A stretch of 64,000 nucleotides of DNA. Source: Blastococcus_B deserti. Lineage in GTDB: Bacteria > Actinomycetota > Actinomycetes > Mycobacteriales > Geodermatophilaceae. A model generated the notes under the pieces. That model was not told the DNA's origin and made no database searches. It saw only the letters and a program-made list of their open reading frames with translations. How positions within the stretch are numbered: position 1 is the first letter of the stretch; each line of letters begins with the position of its first letter. A program made the translations under genes and the position numbers. The stretch spans positions 186,001-250,000 of the forward strand of contig NZ_JBHUHP010000016.1 in the NCBI RefSeq assembly GCF_042682525.1, in the 5' to 3' direction. Positions 41,568 through 49,169 of the stretch are shown here, one piece after another.

Positions 41568-42233
41568 TCAGCGACGGCCGGTCAGCTCCAGGGTGTCGGC
41601 CGGGACCGAGTCCATGTCGGGGCCGGAGAGCCGGGTGCGCTTGAGCTCCCAGAAGTCGGGGAGGTTGGCCAGGAGGACGGCGCCGTCGAAGGCCCGCCCG
41701 GCGTCCTCGCCGGTCGGCACCCTGCTGATCACCGGGCCGAAGAACGCGACACCGTCGATGTGCATGACCGGGGTGCCGACGTCGTCACCCACCGGGTCCA
41801 TGCCCTCGTGGTGGCTCTTCTCCAGCGCGTCGTCGTACTCGGTGGAGTGCGCCGCCCCGGCCAGCTCCGCCGGCAGGCCGACCCGCTCCAGCGCGGGGGC
41901 GATGATCTCGTCGAGTTCCATGCCCTCGTGGTGGCGGAGCGTGCCCATCGCGGTGTAGAGGTCGCCGAGCACGGCGTCGCCGTGCTGTTGGGCGGCGGCG
42001 ATCGCGACCCGGACCGGGCCGATCGCCTGCTCCATCATCTTCTGGTAGTCCTCGGGCAGGTCGCGGCCCCGGTTGAGGACGGCGAGCGACATGACGTGCC
42101 AGTGCAGGTCGATGTCGCGCACCTTCGCCGCCTCGAGCACCCACCGGCTGGTCAGCCACGCCCACGGGCACAGCGGGTCGAACCAGAAGTCCACCCGTGC
42201 CGTGGTGGGGGCGCTCTGCACTGCCTCGGTCAT
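41568..42233 (-). CDS. DsbA/FrnE-like mycothiol-linked oxidoreductase (Rv2466c-like), 221 aa
   Basis: The sequence closely follows Rv2466c: FWFDPLCPWAWLTSRWVLEA, LHWHVMSLAVLNRGRDLPED, GPVRVAIAAAQQHG and the cis-Pro region DVGTPVMHIDGVAFFGPVIS. Rv2466c is a mycothiol-dependent reductase with a CPWC active site. Here the motif is CPWA, so the second Cys is absent and a monothiol mechanism would be needed. The gene is next to pepN, divergent from it, as Rv2466c is to Rv2467. Confidence 0.85.
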   Translation of the reverse strand: MTEAVQSAPTTARVDFWFDPLCPWAWLTSRWVLEAAKVRDIDLHWHVMSLAVLNRGRDLPEDYQKMMEQAIGPVRVAIAAAQQHGDAVLGDLYTAMGTLRHHEGMELDEIIAPALERVGLPAELAGAAHSTEYDDALEKSHHEGMDPVGDDVGTPVMHIDGVAFFGPVISRVPTGEDAGRAFDGAVLLANLPDFWELKRTRLSGPDMDSVPADTLELTGRR

Positions 42234-42380
42234 CCGTCGTGCTCCTCATGCGTCGTCGGGCCGACCCGGCGTGGCCGGCCTGCTGGCAGTGGCAATCCGG
42301 ATCGCCCGGGGCTTGTTCCCTCGCCGGGCGGGTTGCCCCGTGGAGCCGTCCTGTCGTCCCGGCATGGGAAGCTGCGCCGT

Positions 42381-44933
42381 GTGGCCGTACCGAACCTGAC
42401 CCGCACCGATGCCGCTGCCCGCGCCGAGCTCCTGACCGTGCAGAGCTATGACATCCAGCTCGACGTCACCGACGGGGACGGGCACCCCGGCGAGCGCACC
42501 TTCCGCTCCGTCACCACCGTCCGGTTCGCCGCCCGGGAGCCCGGCGCCGGCACGTTCATCGACCTCGTCGCCGAGACGGTGCACTCGGCCACGCTCAACG
42601 GCGCCGATCTCGACGTGAGCACCTACACCGAGGAGGGCGGCCTCCCGCTGCCCGGCCTCGCCGGGCAGAACACCCTGGTCGTGACCGCCGACTGCCGGTA
42701 CTCGAACTCCGGGGAGGGCCTGCACCGCTTCGCCGACCCCGAGGACGGGCAGGTCTACCTGTACACGCAGTTCGAGCCCGCCGACGCCAAGCGGATGTTC
42801 GCCTGCTTCGACCAGCCCGACCTCAAGGCCACCTTCACCCTCCACGTCGTCGCGCCGTTCGACTGGCAGGTCGTCTCCAACACCGGTGGCCGGACGATCG
42901 AGGCGGGCCCGGCCGGGTCGCAGCTGGCGCACTTCGAGCCCACCAAGCGCATCTCCACCTACCTGGTGGCGCTGATCGCCGGCCCGTACGCGAAGGTCAC
43001 CGACTCGCACGAGGGCATCCCGCTCGGCCTGTACTGCCGCGCCTCGCTGGCCAGGTACCTCGACCCCGACGAGCTGTTCCGCGTCACCAAGCAGGGCTTC
43101 GACTTCTACCACCGGGTCTTCGACTACCCGTACCCGTTCGACAAGTACGACCAGCTGTTCGTCCCGGAGTTCAACGCCGGCGCGATGGAGAACGCCGGCG
43201 CGGTGACCTTCCTGGAGGACTACGTCTTCCGGTCGAAGGTCAGCCGGGCCAAGTACGAGCGCCGGGCCGAGACGATCCTGCACGAGCTGGGCCACATGTG
43301 GTTCGGCGACCTCGTGACGATGCGCTGGTGGGACGACCTCTGGCTGAACGAGTCGTTCGCCACCTACATCAGCACGCTCTGCCAGGCCGAGGCCACCGAG
43401 TACACGACGGCGTGGACCACGTTCGCCAACACCGAGAAGGCGTGGGCGTACGCGCAGGATCAGCTGCCCTCCACCCACCCCATCGCCGCCGACATCCCCG
43501 ACGTCGCGGCGGTCGAGGTCAACTTCGACGGGATCACCTACGCCAAGGGCGCCTCGGTGCTCAAGCAGCTGGTCGCCTACGTCGGGCGCGACGAGTTCCT
43601 CGCCGGGGTGCGGCGCTACTTCCGCAAGCACGAGTTCGGCAACACCACGCTGGCCGACCTGCTCGCCCAGCTCGAGGAGTCCTCGGGCCGCGACCTCGGC
43701 GAGTGGGTGGAGCAGTGGCTGAAGACCAGCCAGGTCAACACCCTGCGGCCGGTGATCGAGCTCACCGACGACGGCCGCTACAAGAGCTTCGCCATCGAGC
43801 AGACGGCGGTCGCGGAGCATCCCGTGCTGCGCAACCACCGTCTCGCCGTCGGGCTCTACAGCGAGGGGCCCGACGGGCTGACCCGTAGCTCACGGGTCGA
43901 GCTCGACGTGTCGGGCGCGCGCACCGAGGTGGCCGAGCTCGTCGGTCATCCGGTGGCCGACCTGGTGCTGGTCAACGACGACGACCTGACCTACGCCAAG
44001 CTGCGGCTCGACGACCGCTCGCTGGCGACGCTGCGCACCCGGATCGGCGCCATCCCCGACCCGCTGGCGCGGGCGCTGTGCTGGTCGGCCGCCTGGGACA
44101 TGACCCGCGACGCCGAGCTGCCGGCCCGGGAGTGGGTGCAGCTGGTGCTCGCCGGGGTGGACGCGGAGACCGAGATCAGCGTCGTCCAGGCGCTGCTGAC
44201 CCGCGTGCAGACGGCCCTCACCTCCTACACCGACCCCTCCTGGGCACCCACCGGCTGGGCCGCCCTCGCCGATCACGCCCTGCGCGCGATGGAGGCCGCC
44301 CCGCCCGGCAGCGACATGCAGCTGCAGTGGTCGCGGACCCTGGCCAGCGCCGCCCGCACCGACGAGCACGCCGCCGTGCTGCGCGGGCTGCTCGACGGCT
44401 CCCGCACGGTGGAGGGGCTCGTCGTCGACGCCGACGCCCGCTGGGCGTTCCTCTGCGGGCTGGTCGCCATCGGTGCCGCCGGCGACGCCGAGATCGACGC
44501 CGAGGAGACCCGCGACGCCACCGCGACCGGGATCCGCCGGGCCGCCACCGCCCGGGCCCTGCGCCCGACCGCGGAGTCCAAGGAGGAGACCTGGCAGCGG
44601 GCCTTCCACGACGACGAGGTGCCCAACGCGGTGCACGAGGCGCTGCTGCAGGGCTTCTGGCACCCCGCGCAGCGGGAGCTCACCGCCGGCTACGTGGACC
44701 GCTACTTCACCGAGATCCGGTCGGTGTGGGACCGCCGACCCGGGGAGATCGCGAAGAACGCGGTCCAGTACCTGTTCCCGCCGATCGTGGAGCCGCGGAC
44801 GATCGCGGCCGCCGACGCCTGGCTGGCCGACACCGAGCAGCCCGCCCCGCTGCGCCGGCTGGTCTCCGAGGGCCGCGACGGCGTCGCCCGGGCGCTGCGG
44901 GCCCGGGAGCGGGACGCCGACGCCCACCTGTGA
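42381..44933 (+). CDS. pepN: Aminopeptidase N, M1 family, 850 aa
   Basis: The exopeptidase motif GAMEN is at residues 267-271 and the zinc site HELGH at 301-305, with the third ligand Glu324 in LNESFAT, exactly the M1 spacing. The N-terminal beta domain and the C-terminal helical ERAP1-like domain (to residue 850) are complete. It removes N-terminal amino acids from peptides in the cytosol. GTG 42381 is chosen as the first residue aligned with the actinobacterial family (VAVPNLTRTDAAARAELL). A 21-bp hairpin immediately follows the stop codon. Confidence 0.96.
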   Translation: MAVPNLTRTDAAARAELLTVQSYDIQLDVTDGDGHPGERTFRSVTTVRFAAREPGAGTFIDLVAETVHSATLNGADLDVSTYTEEGGLPLPGLAGQNTLVVTADCRYSNSGEGLHRFADPEDGQVYLYTQFEPADAKRMFACFDQPDLKATFTLHVVAPFDWQVVSNTGGRTIEAGPAGSQLAHFEPTKRISTYLVALIAGPYAKVTDSHEGIPLGLYCRASLARYLDPDELFRVTKQGFDFYHRVFDYPYPFDKYDQLFVPEFNAGAMENAGAVTFLEDYVFRSKVSRAKYERRAETILHELGHMWFGDLVTMRWWDDLWLNESFATYISTLCQAEATEYTTAWTTFANTEKAWAYAQDQLPSTHPIAADIPDVAAVEVNFDGITYAKGASVLKQLVAYVGRDEFLAGVRRYFRKHEFGNTTLADLLAQLEESSGRDLGEWVEQWLKTSQVNTLRPVIELTDDGRYKSFAIEQTAVAEHPVLRNHRLAVGLYSEGPDGLTRSSRVELDVSGARTEVAELVGHPVADLVLVNDDDLTYAKLRLDDRSLATLRTRIGAIPDPLARALCWSAAWDMTRDAELPAREWVQLVLAGVDAETEISVVQALLTRVQTALTSYTDPSWAPTGWAALADHALRAMEAAPPGSDMQLQWSRTLASAARTDEHAAVLRGLLDGSRTVEGLVVDADARWAFLCGLVAIGAAGDAEIDAEETRDATATGIRRAATARALRPTAESKEETWQRAFHDDEVPNAVHEALLQGFWHPAQRELTAGYVDRYFTEIRSVWDRRPGEIAKNAVQYLFPPIVEPRTIAAADAWLADTEQPAPLRRLVSEGRDGVARALRARERDADAHL

Positions 44934-44934
44934 C

Positions 44935-44990
44935 GGACGCCGACGGGCGCCGTACGCACCGGGTGGTGGGTACGGCGCCCGTCGGCGTCC
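44935..44990 (+). terminator. Perfect 21-bp hairpin after pepN
   Basis: The arms 44935-44955 and 44970-44990 are perfect reverse complements (starting GGACGCCGACGG, ending CCGTCGGCGTCC) around a 14-base loop. It begins two bases past the pepN stop. There is no T-tract, but the length points to a strong terminator, possibly insulating pepN from the convergent DUF5130 gene. Confidence 0.75.
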
Positions 44991-44995
44991 GCGGC

Positions 44996-45048
44996 CCCCT
45001 GCAGGGTCTCGCGGCGAGATTGCGAGCCGTGGGGGCGGGGGCCGTTCA
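44996..45048 (+). repeat. Dispersed ~55-bp repeat, copy 1
   Basis: CCCTGCAGGGTCTCGCGGCG, then TTGCGAGCCGTGGGGGCGGG. It matches copies at 48377-48433, 54041-54099 and 54151-54206. It overlaps the stop of the DUF5130 gene by a few bases. Confidence 0.7.
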
Positions 45049-45516
45049 GTGGGTGCGGCGGAGTGCGGAGGGGTGACCGGCCTGGTCGGACAGCTGGCGG
45101 AGCCCGTTGACGATGCCGCCGACGAGGTCACCGGCGGCGAAGGACGTCGTCATCGAGAGCACGGCGAGCGCGCAGGCCCGGTCGGGCAGCCGGCGGGCGG
45201 CGCCGGCACCGGTGACCACCTCGACGACCCGCTGGCCGGGTGACACGGCGATCAGCACGGAATCGCTCGGGTTGCCGCCGGAGCGCGCGTGCAGCTCCTC
45301 CGCCCGGACGCGGGTGTGCCGGCCGAGGTCGCCGATGTAGAGGGTGAAGCGCAGCCCGGTCTCGCGGGAGGACATGGTCAGCGCCTCGTCCAGCCGCGCG
45401 AGCTCCTGGAACGTGAAGATCTCGTCGAGCGCGGAACCCTCGGCCTCGTCGGACCGGGACGGGGCCGTCTGAGTCGTGGCCGTGTCGTGCGACTCGGCCT
45501 CCAGAGCGCGGGTCAT
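45046..45516 (-). CDS. DUF5130-family protein, 156 aa
   Basis: An acidic disordered N-terminus leads to FTFQELARLDEALTMSSRET, LRFTLYIGDLGRHTRVRAEE and the hydrophobic QRVVEVVTGAGAARRLPDRA, a TPM-like alpha/beta core. The same family occurs next to pepN in mycobacteria (Rv2468c). Its role is unknown; TPM folds can bind phosphate or membranes. It ends close to the convergent pepN terminator. Confidence 0.78.
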   Translation of the reverse strand: MTRALEAESHDTATTQTAPSRSDEAEGSALDEIFTFQELARLDEALTMSSRETGLRFTLYIGDLGRHTRVRAEELHARSGGNPSDSVLIAVSPGQRVVEVVTGAGAARRLPDRACALAVLSMTTSFAAGDLVGGIVNGLRQLSDQAGHPSALRRTH

Positions 45517-45554
45517 CGCCGTCCTCCCGGAGCGGTGGTCGTGGTGTGGGTCGT

Positions 45555-45611
45555 GGTGAGGGGCCTGGTGAGGGGCCTGGTGAGGGGCCTGGTGAGGGGC
45601 ATCGTGAGGGG
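45555..45611. repeat. 12-bp tandem repeat, about five units
   Basis: GGTGAGGGGCCT repeats three times exactly, then GGTGAGGGGCAT and a partial CGTGAGGGG. It lies in the 100-bp gap between the starts/ends of two minus-strand genes. The unit length is a multiple of three, but no real gene crosses it. Confidence 0.8.
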
Positions 45612-45619
45612 TGCTGCCG

Positions 45620-46006
45620 TCACCAGGTCCCGCGGGCCCCGCCGAGCGGACCGGCGTTCACCGGCCGGTGGGCGGTGGGCGCCCCGTGGCCGCCGGCGCC
45701 GTGCCCGGCGGATCCCTCCGACGTGTCGGTGTTCCGCTCCTCCGCCTGCTCGGGGTACATCGACGAGCCGAGAGCCGCCGTCGAACGGCCGGGCACCGCG
45801 GCCGCCGCACCGTGCGCGGGCTCGTGCCCTCCTGCGCCGACGTGCTCGGGATGCGGCTCGTACCACACCGGCGGGTGCTCCCACGGCTGACCGGGCTTGT
45901 AGCGGACGCGCTTGCGGCCACCCGGCGCGAGGGTCAGCAGGGCGAGCACCACGAAGACGGCCAGCGGGATCCCGGCGTAGACGAGGATCATCTCGACGAC
46001 GTTCAC
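45620..46006 (-). CDS. Small single-helix membrane protein, CtaJ-like, 128 aa
   Basis: A membrane helix (MILVYAGIPLAVFVVLALLT) is followed by the charged RKRVRYKPGQPWEHPPVWYE and a His/Gly-rich disordered tail. Helix plus K-P-G-x-x-W-x-x-P-V-W-Y/W is the pattern of the small actinobacterial aa3 oxidase-associated subunit CtaJ, but this is from memory and not conclusive. GTG 46006 aligns the start with relatives that begin N-V-V-E-M. The gene lies 29 bp after the amidase gene. Confidence 0.55.
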   Translation of the reverse strand: MNVVEMILVYAGIPLAVFVVLALLTLAPGGRKRVRYKPGQPWEHPPVWYEPHPEHVGAGGHEPAHGAAAAVPGRSTAALGSSMYPEQAEERNTDTSEGSAGHGAGGHGAPTAHRPVNAGPLGGARGTW

Positions 46007-46035
46007 GCTCGACAACTTACCGGCAGGGCCCCGGA

Positions 46036-47469
46036 TCAGCCGGTCCGCTCCCACGACACGGGGTGCCGGTGCGCCCATGGGCGTGCCGCCTCCACCTGCG
46101 CCGACAGGGCGAGCAGGGTGGCTTCGTCGGCCGGGCGGCCGACCAGCATGCTGCCCATGGGCAGTCCCCCCTCGGTCCAGTACAGCGGCAGGCTCACCGC
46201 CGGCTGCCCCGTGACGTTGAACAGCGCGGTGAAGGCGGCGTACCGCTTGTTCCGCTCGAAGTCCTCGGCACCGTCACCGTCGGCGTCGAACCAGCCGATC
46301 GGGCGCGGGGTCATGGTCACGACGGGCGCCAGCAGGACGTCGTAGTCCGCGGTGGCCTGGAGGAACCGGCGGGAGAACAGGCGCAGCGCGGTCATCGACT
46401 CCATCGCCGCCTGCGCCGACATCGCCAGCCCCCGCCCCCGGAGCTCCCGGGTGAGCGGCCGCAGCTCCCCCACCCGTGACGGCGGGACGGGTAGCAAGGT
46501 GCCCGACAGTGCCCATGCCCGCTCGAACGAGGGCAGCACCTCGGGCCCGAGCAGCCCGTCGGGCACGTCGTCGAGGTCGTGGCCCAGGCCGGCCAGGAGC
46601 GCCGACGCGTCCTCGAAGGCCGCGACCACCTCGGGTTCCAGCACGATGTCGGGCATCGGCGACTGCAGCCACCGGCCGATGCGCAGCCGGCCCGGATCGC
46701 GTCCGGCCGCGCCCAGGAAGGACTCGCCCGGAGGCAGCGGCGGCGCCCACGCGTGGTCACCCAGCACCGGGCCGGCCATCGCGTCGAGCATGGCCGCGGC
46801 GTCCCGCACGGTGCGCGCGAGCGGCCCGTTGGTCCCGAGGCCGGTGACGTCGGCTCCCAGCGGCGCGTTGCTGATCCGACCGCGGGTGGGCTTGATGCCG
46901 ACGATCCCGTTGATGCCGGCCGGGATGCGGATCGAGCCACCGCCGTCACTGCCCTGGGCGAACGGCACCATGCCGGCCGCCACCGCGACGGCGGCGCCCC
47001 CGCTGGACCCGCCGGCGAGCCGCGAGGTGTCCCACGGGCACCGGGCGGGCCCGGCGAGGTCGTTGTCGGTGTAGCAGGGGTAGCCGAACTCCGGGGTGTT
47101 CGTCTTGCCCAGGCTGATCGTCCCGGCGGCGGCCAGCTTGGTCACCACCGCGTCGTCGACCTGCGGGACGAAGTCGGCCATCACGCGGGAGCCGAACGTC
47201 GTCCGGACCCCCGCCGTGTTGTTCAGGTCCTTGATGGCGGTCGGGACGCCGAGGAGGGGAGGCAGCTCGCCCCCGGCCCGGAGCAGCTCCTCGGCCCCGG
47301 CCGCGGCGGCGAGCGCCCGCTCCGGGGTGACGGTGAGGAAGGCGCCGAGCCCGGCGTCGAGGGCGTCGATGCGCGCGAGCGAGTGCTCGACCAGCTCGGT
47401 CGGGCTCACCTCCCGCGCCCGGACGGCGGCCGCCTGCTCGAGCGCGGTGAGGTCGTGCAACCGGGTCAC
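46036..47469 (-). CDS. Amidase signature family hydrolase, 477 aa
   Basis: The Ser-cisSer-Lys machinery is visible: Lys in PTAIKDLNNTAGVRTTFGS, and the Gly/Ser-rich signature LAGGSSGGAAVAVAAGMVPF followed by GSDGGGSIRIPAGINGIVGI. Length and the remaining helices are typical. Members include GatA, indole-acetamide hydrolase and 6-aminohexanoate-cyclic-dimer hydrolase; no GatB/C is nearby, so it is not the tRNA enzyme. The C-terminal region (NVTGQPAVSLPLYWTEGGLP) is characteristic of actinobacterial free-standing amidases. Confidence 0.9.
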   Translation of the reverse strand: MTRLHDLTALEQAAAVRAREVSPTELVEHSLARIDALDAGLGAFLTVTPERALAAAAGAEELLRAGGELPPLLGVPTAIKDLNNTAGVRTTFGSRVMADFVPQVDDAVVTKLAAAGTISLGKTNTPEFGYPCYTDNDLAGPARCPWDTSRLAGGSSGGAAVAVAAGMVPFAQGSDGGGSIRIPAGINGIVGIKPTRGRISNAPLGADVTGLGTNGPLARTVRDAAAMLDAMAGPVLGDHAWAPPLPPGESFLGAAGRDPGRLRIGRWLQSPMPDIVLEPEVVAAFEDASALLAGLGHDLDDVPDGLLGPEVLPSFERAWALSGTLLPVPPSRVGELRPLTRELRGRGLAMSAQAAMESMTALRLFSRRFLQATADYDVLLAPVVTMTPRPIGWFDADGDGAEDFERNKRYAAFTALFNVTGQPAVSLPLYWTEGGLPMGSMLVGRPADEATLLALSAQVEAARPWAHRHPVSWERTG

Positions 47470-47493
47470 GGGCGGGACGCTAGCCCCTGGGGA

Positions 47494-48366
47494 TCACTCC
47501 GGGTCGGGGACGCCGATCGGGTTGCCCGCCGGCCAGTCGCCCGCGGCGACCACGGACCGCCGCACCGGGGCCAGCAGCGCGGCCAGGCGGTCGCAGCCGG
47601 TGTCGCCCAGCGCCTGCCACGGCCCCAGCGCCAGCCGGTCGGTGTCGGCCTCGATCGCGGCGACCATCGCCAGCCCCTCGGCGGTCAGCTCGCCGTCGTC
47701 CAGCCAGCGCCGCTCGGTCAGCCGGGCGACCGCGTCGTCCCAGGCCGCGTCGTCCCAGCCGCGAGCCCGCATGAGCCACTCCCGGTCCGACCGGCCGGCG
47801 GCGGCGGCGAGCACGTGCGCCGTGACGCCGTCGACCTCCCGCTGGGACAGGGCCACAGAGTGCCCGTCGCCGCGGTGCTCGCGCAGCGTGGTGACCGCCT
47901 GCCACAGCCCCAGGTGCGGTTCCCCGGGCACCTGCACGGCGGTGTTGGCGGCGGCCAGCGGGCGACCGGGCAGGTCGACGNNNNNNNNNNNNNNNNNNCC
48001 CGTCGCGGCCAGGTCCATGGCCTCGACGGCGTCGTCGGAGCCGATCCACTCCTCCCCCAGCACCCGGCGGACGGCTGCGTCGATCCCGGCCAGCCGGGCG
48101 TCCAGGGCGGCGGCCGGCGACACGTCGGCCCACACCGCCGGAAGCCGGCGGGCGACGAAGGCGGGCGCGAAGTTGTAGAAGACCGCCGTCACCACCTCGG
48201 GCCCGGTGGCGCCCAGCGGGGCAGCGCGCTGGGCGAAGTAGCCGTTCCAGAAACCGCGCAGCCCGGCCTGCTCGGCGGCGTCCCGGCACTCGGGCGCGAA
48301 GTAGGTGAGCGCGTGGAACGGCTCGGCGAGGGCCCACAGCCGGCGGGCGGTTGCTGGAGAACTCAT
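47494..48366 (-). CDS. SCO6745-family protein, about 290 aa, contains a gap
   Basis: The N-terminus ARRLWALAEPFHALTYFAPE and the central YNFAPAFVARRLPAVWADVS are typical of the SCO6745 (MarR-like helical) family, often annotated only as an uncharacterised actinobacterial protein. An 18-N gap at 47981-47998 hides about six residues, and the frame is preserved across it. ATG 48366 has AGGAGG upstream. The C-terminal half has a winged-helix look (ERRWLDDGELTAEGLAMVAA). The function is unknown. Confidence 0.7.
   Translation of the reverse strand: MSSPATARRLWALAEPFHALTYFAPECRDAAEQAGLRGFWNGYFAQRAAPLGATGPEVVTAVFYNFAPAFVARRLPAVWADVSPAAALDARLAGIDAAVRRVLGEEWIGSDDAVEAMDLAATXXXXXXXVDLPGRPLAAANTAVQVPGEPHLGLWQAVTTLREHRGDGHSVALSQREVDGVTAHVLAAAAGRSDREWLMRARGWDDAAWDDAVARLTERRWLDDGELTAEGLAMVAAIEADTDRLALGPWQALGDTGCDRLAALLAPVRRSVVAAGDWPAGNPIGVPDPE
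47981..47998. other. 18-base assembly gap (N)
   Basis: The gap lies within the SCO6745-family gene. Its length keeps the reading frame, but the true size is unknown. Confidence 0.99.
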
Positions 48367-48376
48367 GCCCTCAGCC

Positions 48377-48433
48377 TCCTGCAAGGGCCCGCCGCGAGCG
48401 TGCGAGCGGTGGGGGGCAGGGGGTTCTTCCTCA
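48377..48433 (+). repeat. Dispersed ~55-bp repeat, copy 2
   Basis: CCTGCAAGGGCCCGCCGCGA, then GCGTGCGAGCGGTGGGGGGC and a run of G ending TTCTTCCTCA. It occupies the space between the SCO6745-family start and the HNH gene and overlaps the HNH stop codon. Confidence 0.75.
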
Positions 48434-49039
48434 AGCGCTGACGCTCTCGGGCATGCCCAGCCAGTCGCGCCAGCGCGGGTCCACCGAGCGGGTGCCCAGC
48501 AGCCGCCACGCGGCGCCGCTCGGCGTGCGCGGGGGATGCGGCAGCGCCCAGCCCATCTCGGCGAGCGACCGGTCGGCCTTCGTGTGGTTGCAGCGGCGGC
48601 AGGCCGCCACGACGTTGTCCCAGGTGTGGGTGCCGCCGCGGCTCCGGGGGACGACGTGGTCGATGCTCGTGGCCGAGCCGCCGCAGTACACGCAGGTCTG
48701 CCCGTCCCGGGTGAAGACGGCGCGGCGGGACAGCGGGACCGACGCCGGATAGGGCACGCGCACGAACCGGGTCAGGCGCACCACGACGGGCACGGGCAGG
48801 CTCACCGTCTCCGCGTGCACGACGTCCGCCGCAGAGTCGACCGGTTCGGCCTTCTGGGCCAGCACCAGGACGATCGCCCGCCGGCTCGACACCACGCACA
48901 GCGGCTCGTACGTGGCGTTGAGCAGCAAGGTGGCGCTCGTGGTGCCCGGCGACGGCACGGGCAGGACCGATGGATGGTGTGGGTCGCGGCGCGGGGCTGG
49001 GTGACCCGCCGACGTCGACCCGGAAGCGGCACGCGGCAC
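48431..49039 (-). CDS. HNH endonuclease, 202 aa
   Basis: The HNH core has zinc Cys pairs CVYCGG and CRRCN, the catalytic ATSIDHVVPRSRGGTHTWDN (D-H, then N) and the closing NHTKADRS. The N-terminal part (LLLNATYEPLCVVSSRRAIV) is characteristic of the actinobacterial family that includes Rv2469c. GTG 49039 is supported by an ideal GGAGGTGATCC six bases upstream. The gene is conserved in the pepN neighbourhood, which argues for a housekeeping rather than mobile role. Confidence 0.9.
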   Translation of the reverse strand: MPRAASGSTSAGHPAPRRDPHHPSVLPVPSPGTTSATLLLNATYEPLCVVSSRRAIVLVLAQKAEPVDSAADVVHAETVSLPVPVVVRLTRFVRVPYPASVPLSRRAVFTRDGQTCVYCGGSATSIDHVVPRSRGGTHTWDNVVAACRRCNHTKADRSLAEMGWALPHPPRTPSGAAWRLLGTRSVDPRWRDWLGMPESVSA

Positions 49040-49169
49040 GGATCACCTCCGGTCGCCCCGGACCGCCGGTGGCTCCGACACCCGCGGGCTGCCCCATTCT
49101 GACCCGAGCAGGGCGAATCGGCGTAGTCGGAAAGTCTCGGCAGAACCCGATGGAACTACCGTGGGTGCG

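Noticed and set aside
46036..47469. Amidase as GatA of the tRNA amidotransferase
   Set aside because: There is no GatB or GatC nearby, and the C-terminal region is that of free-standing amidases.
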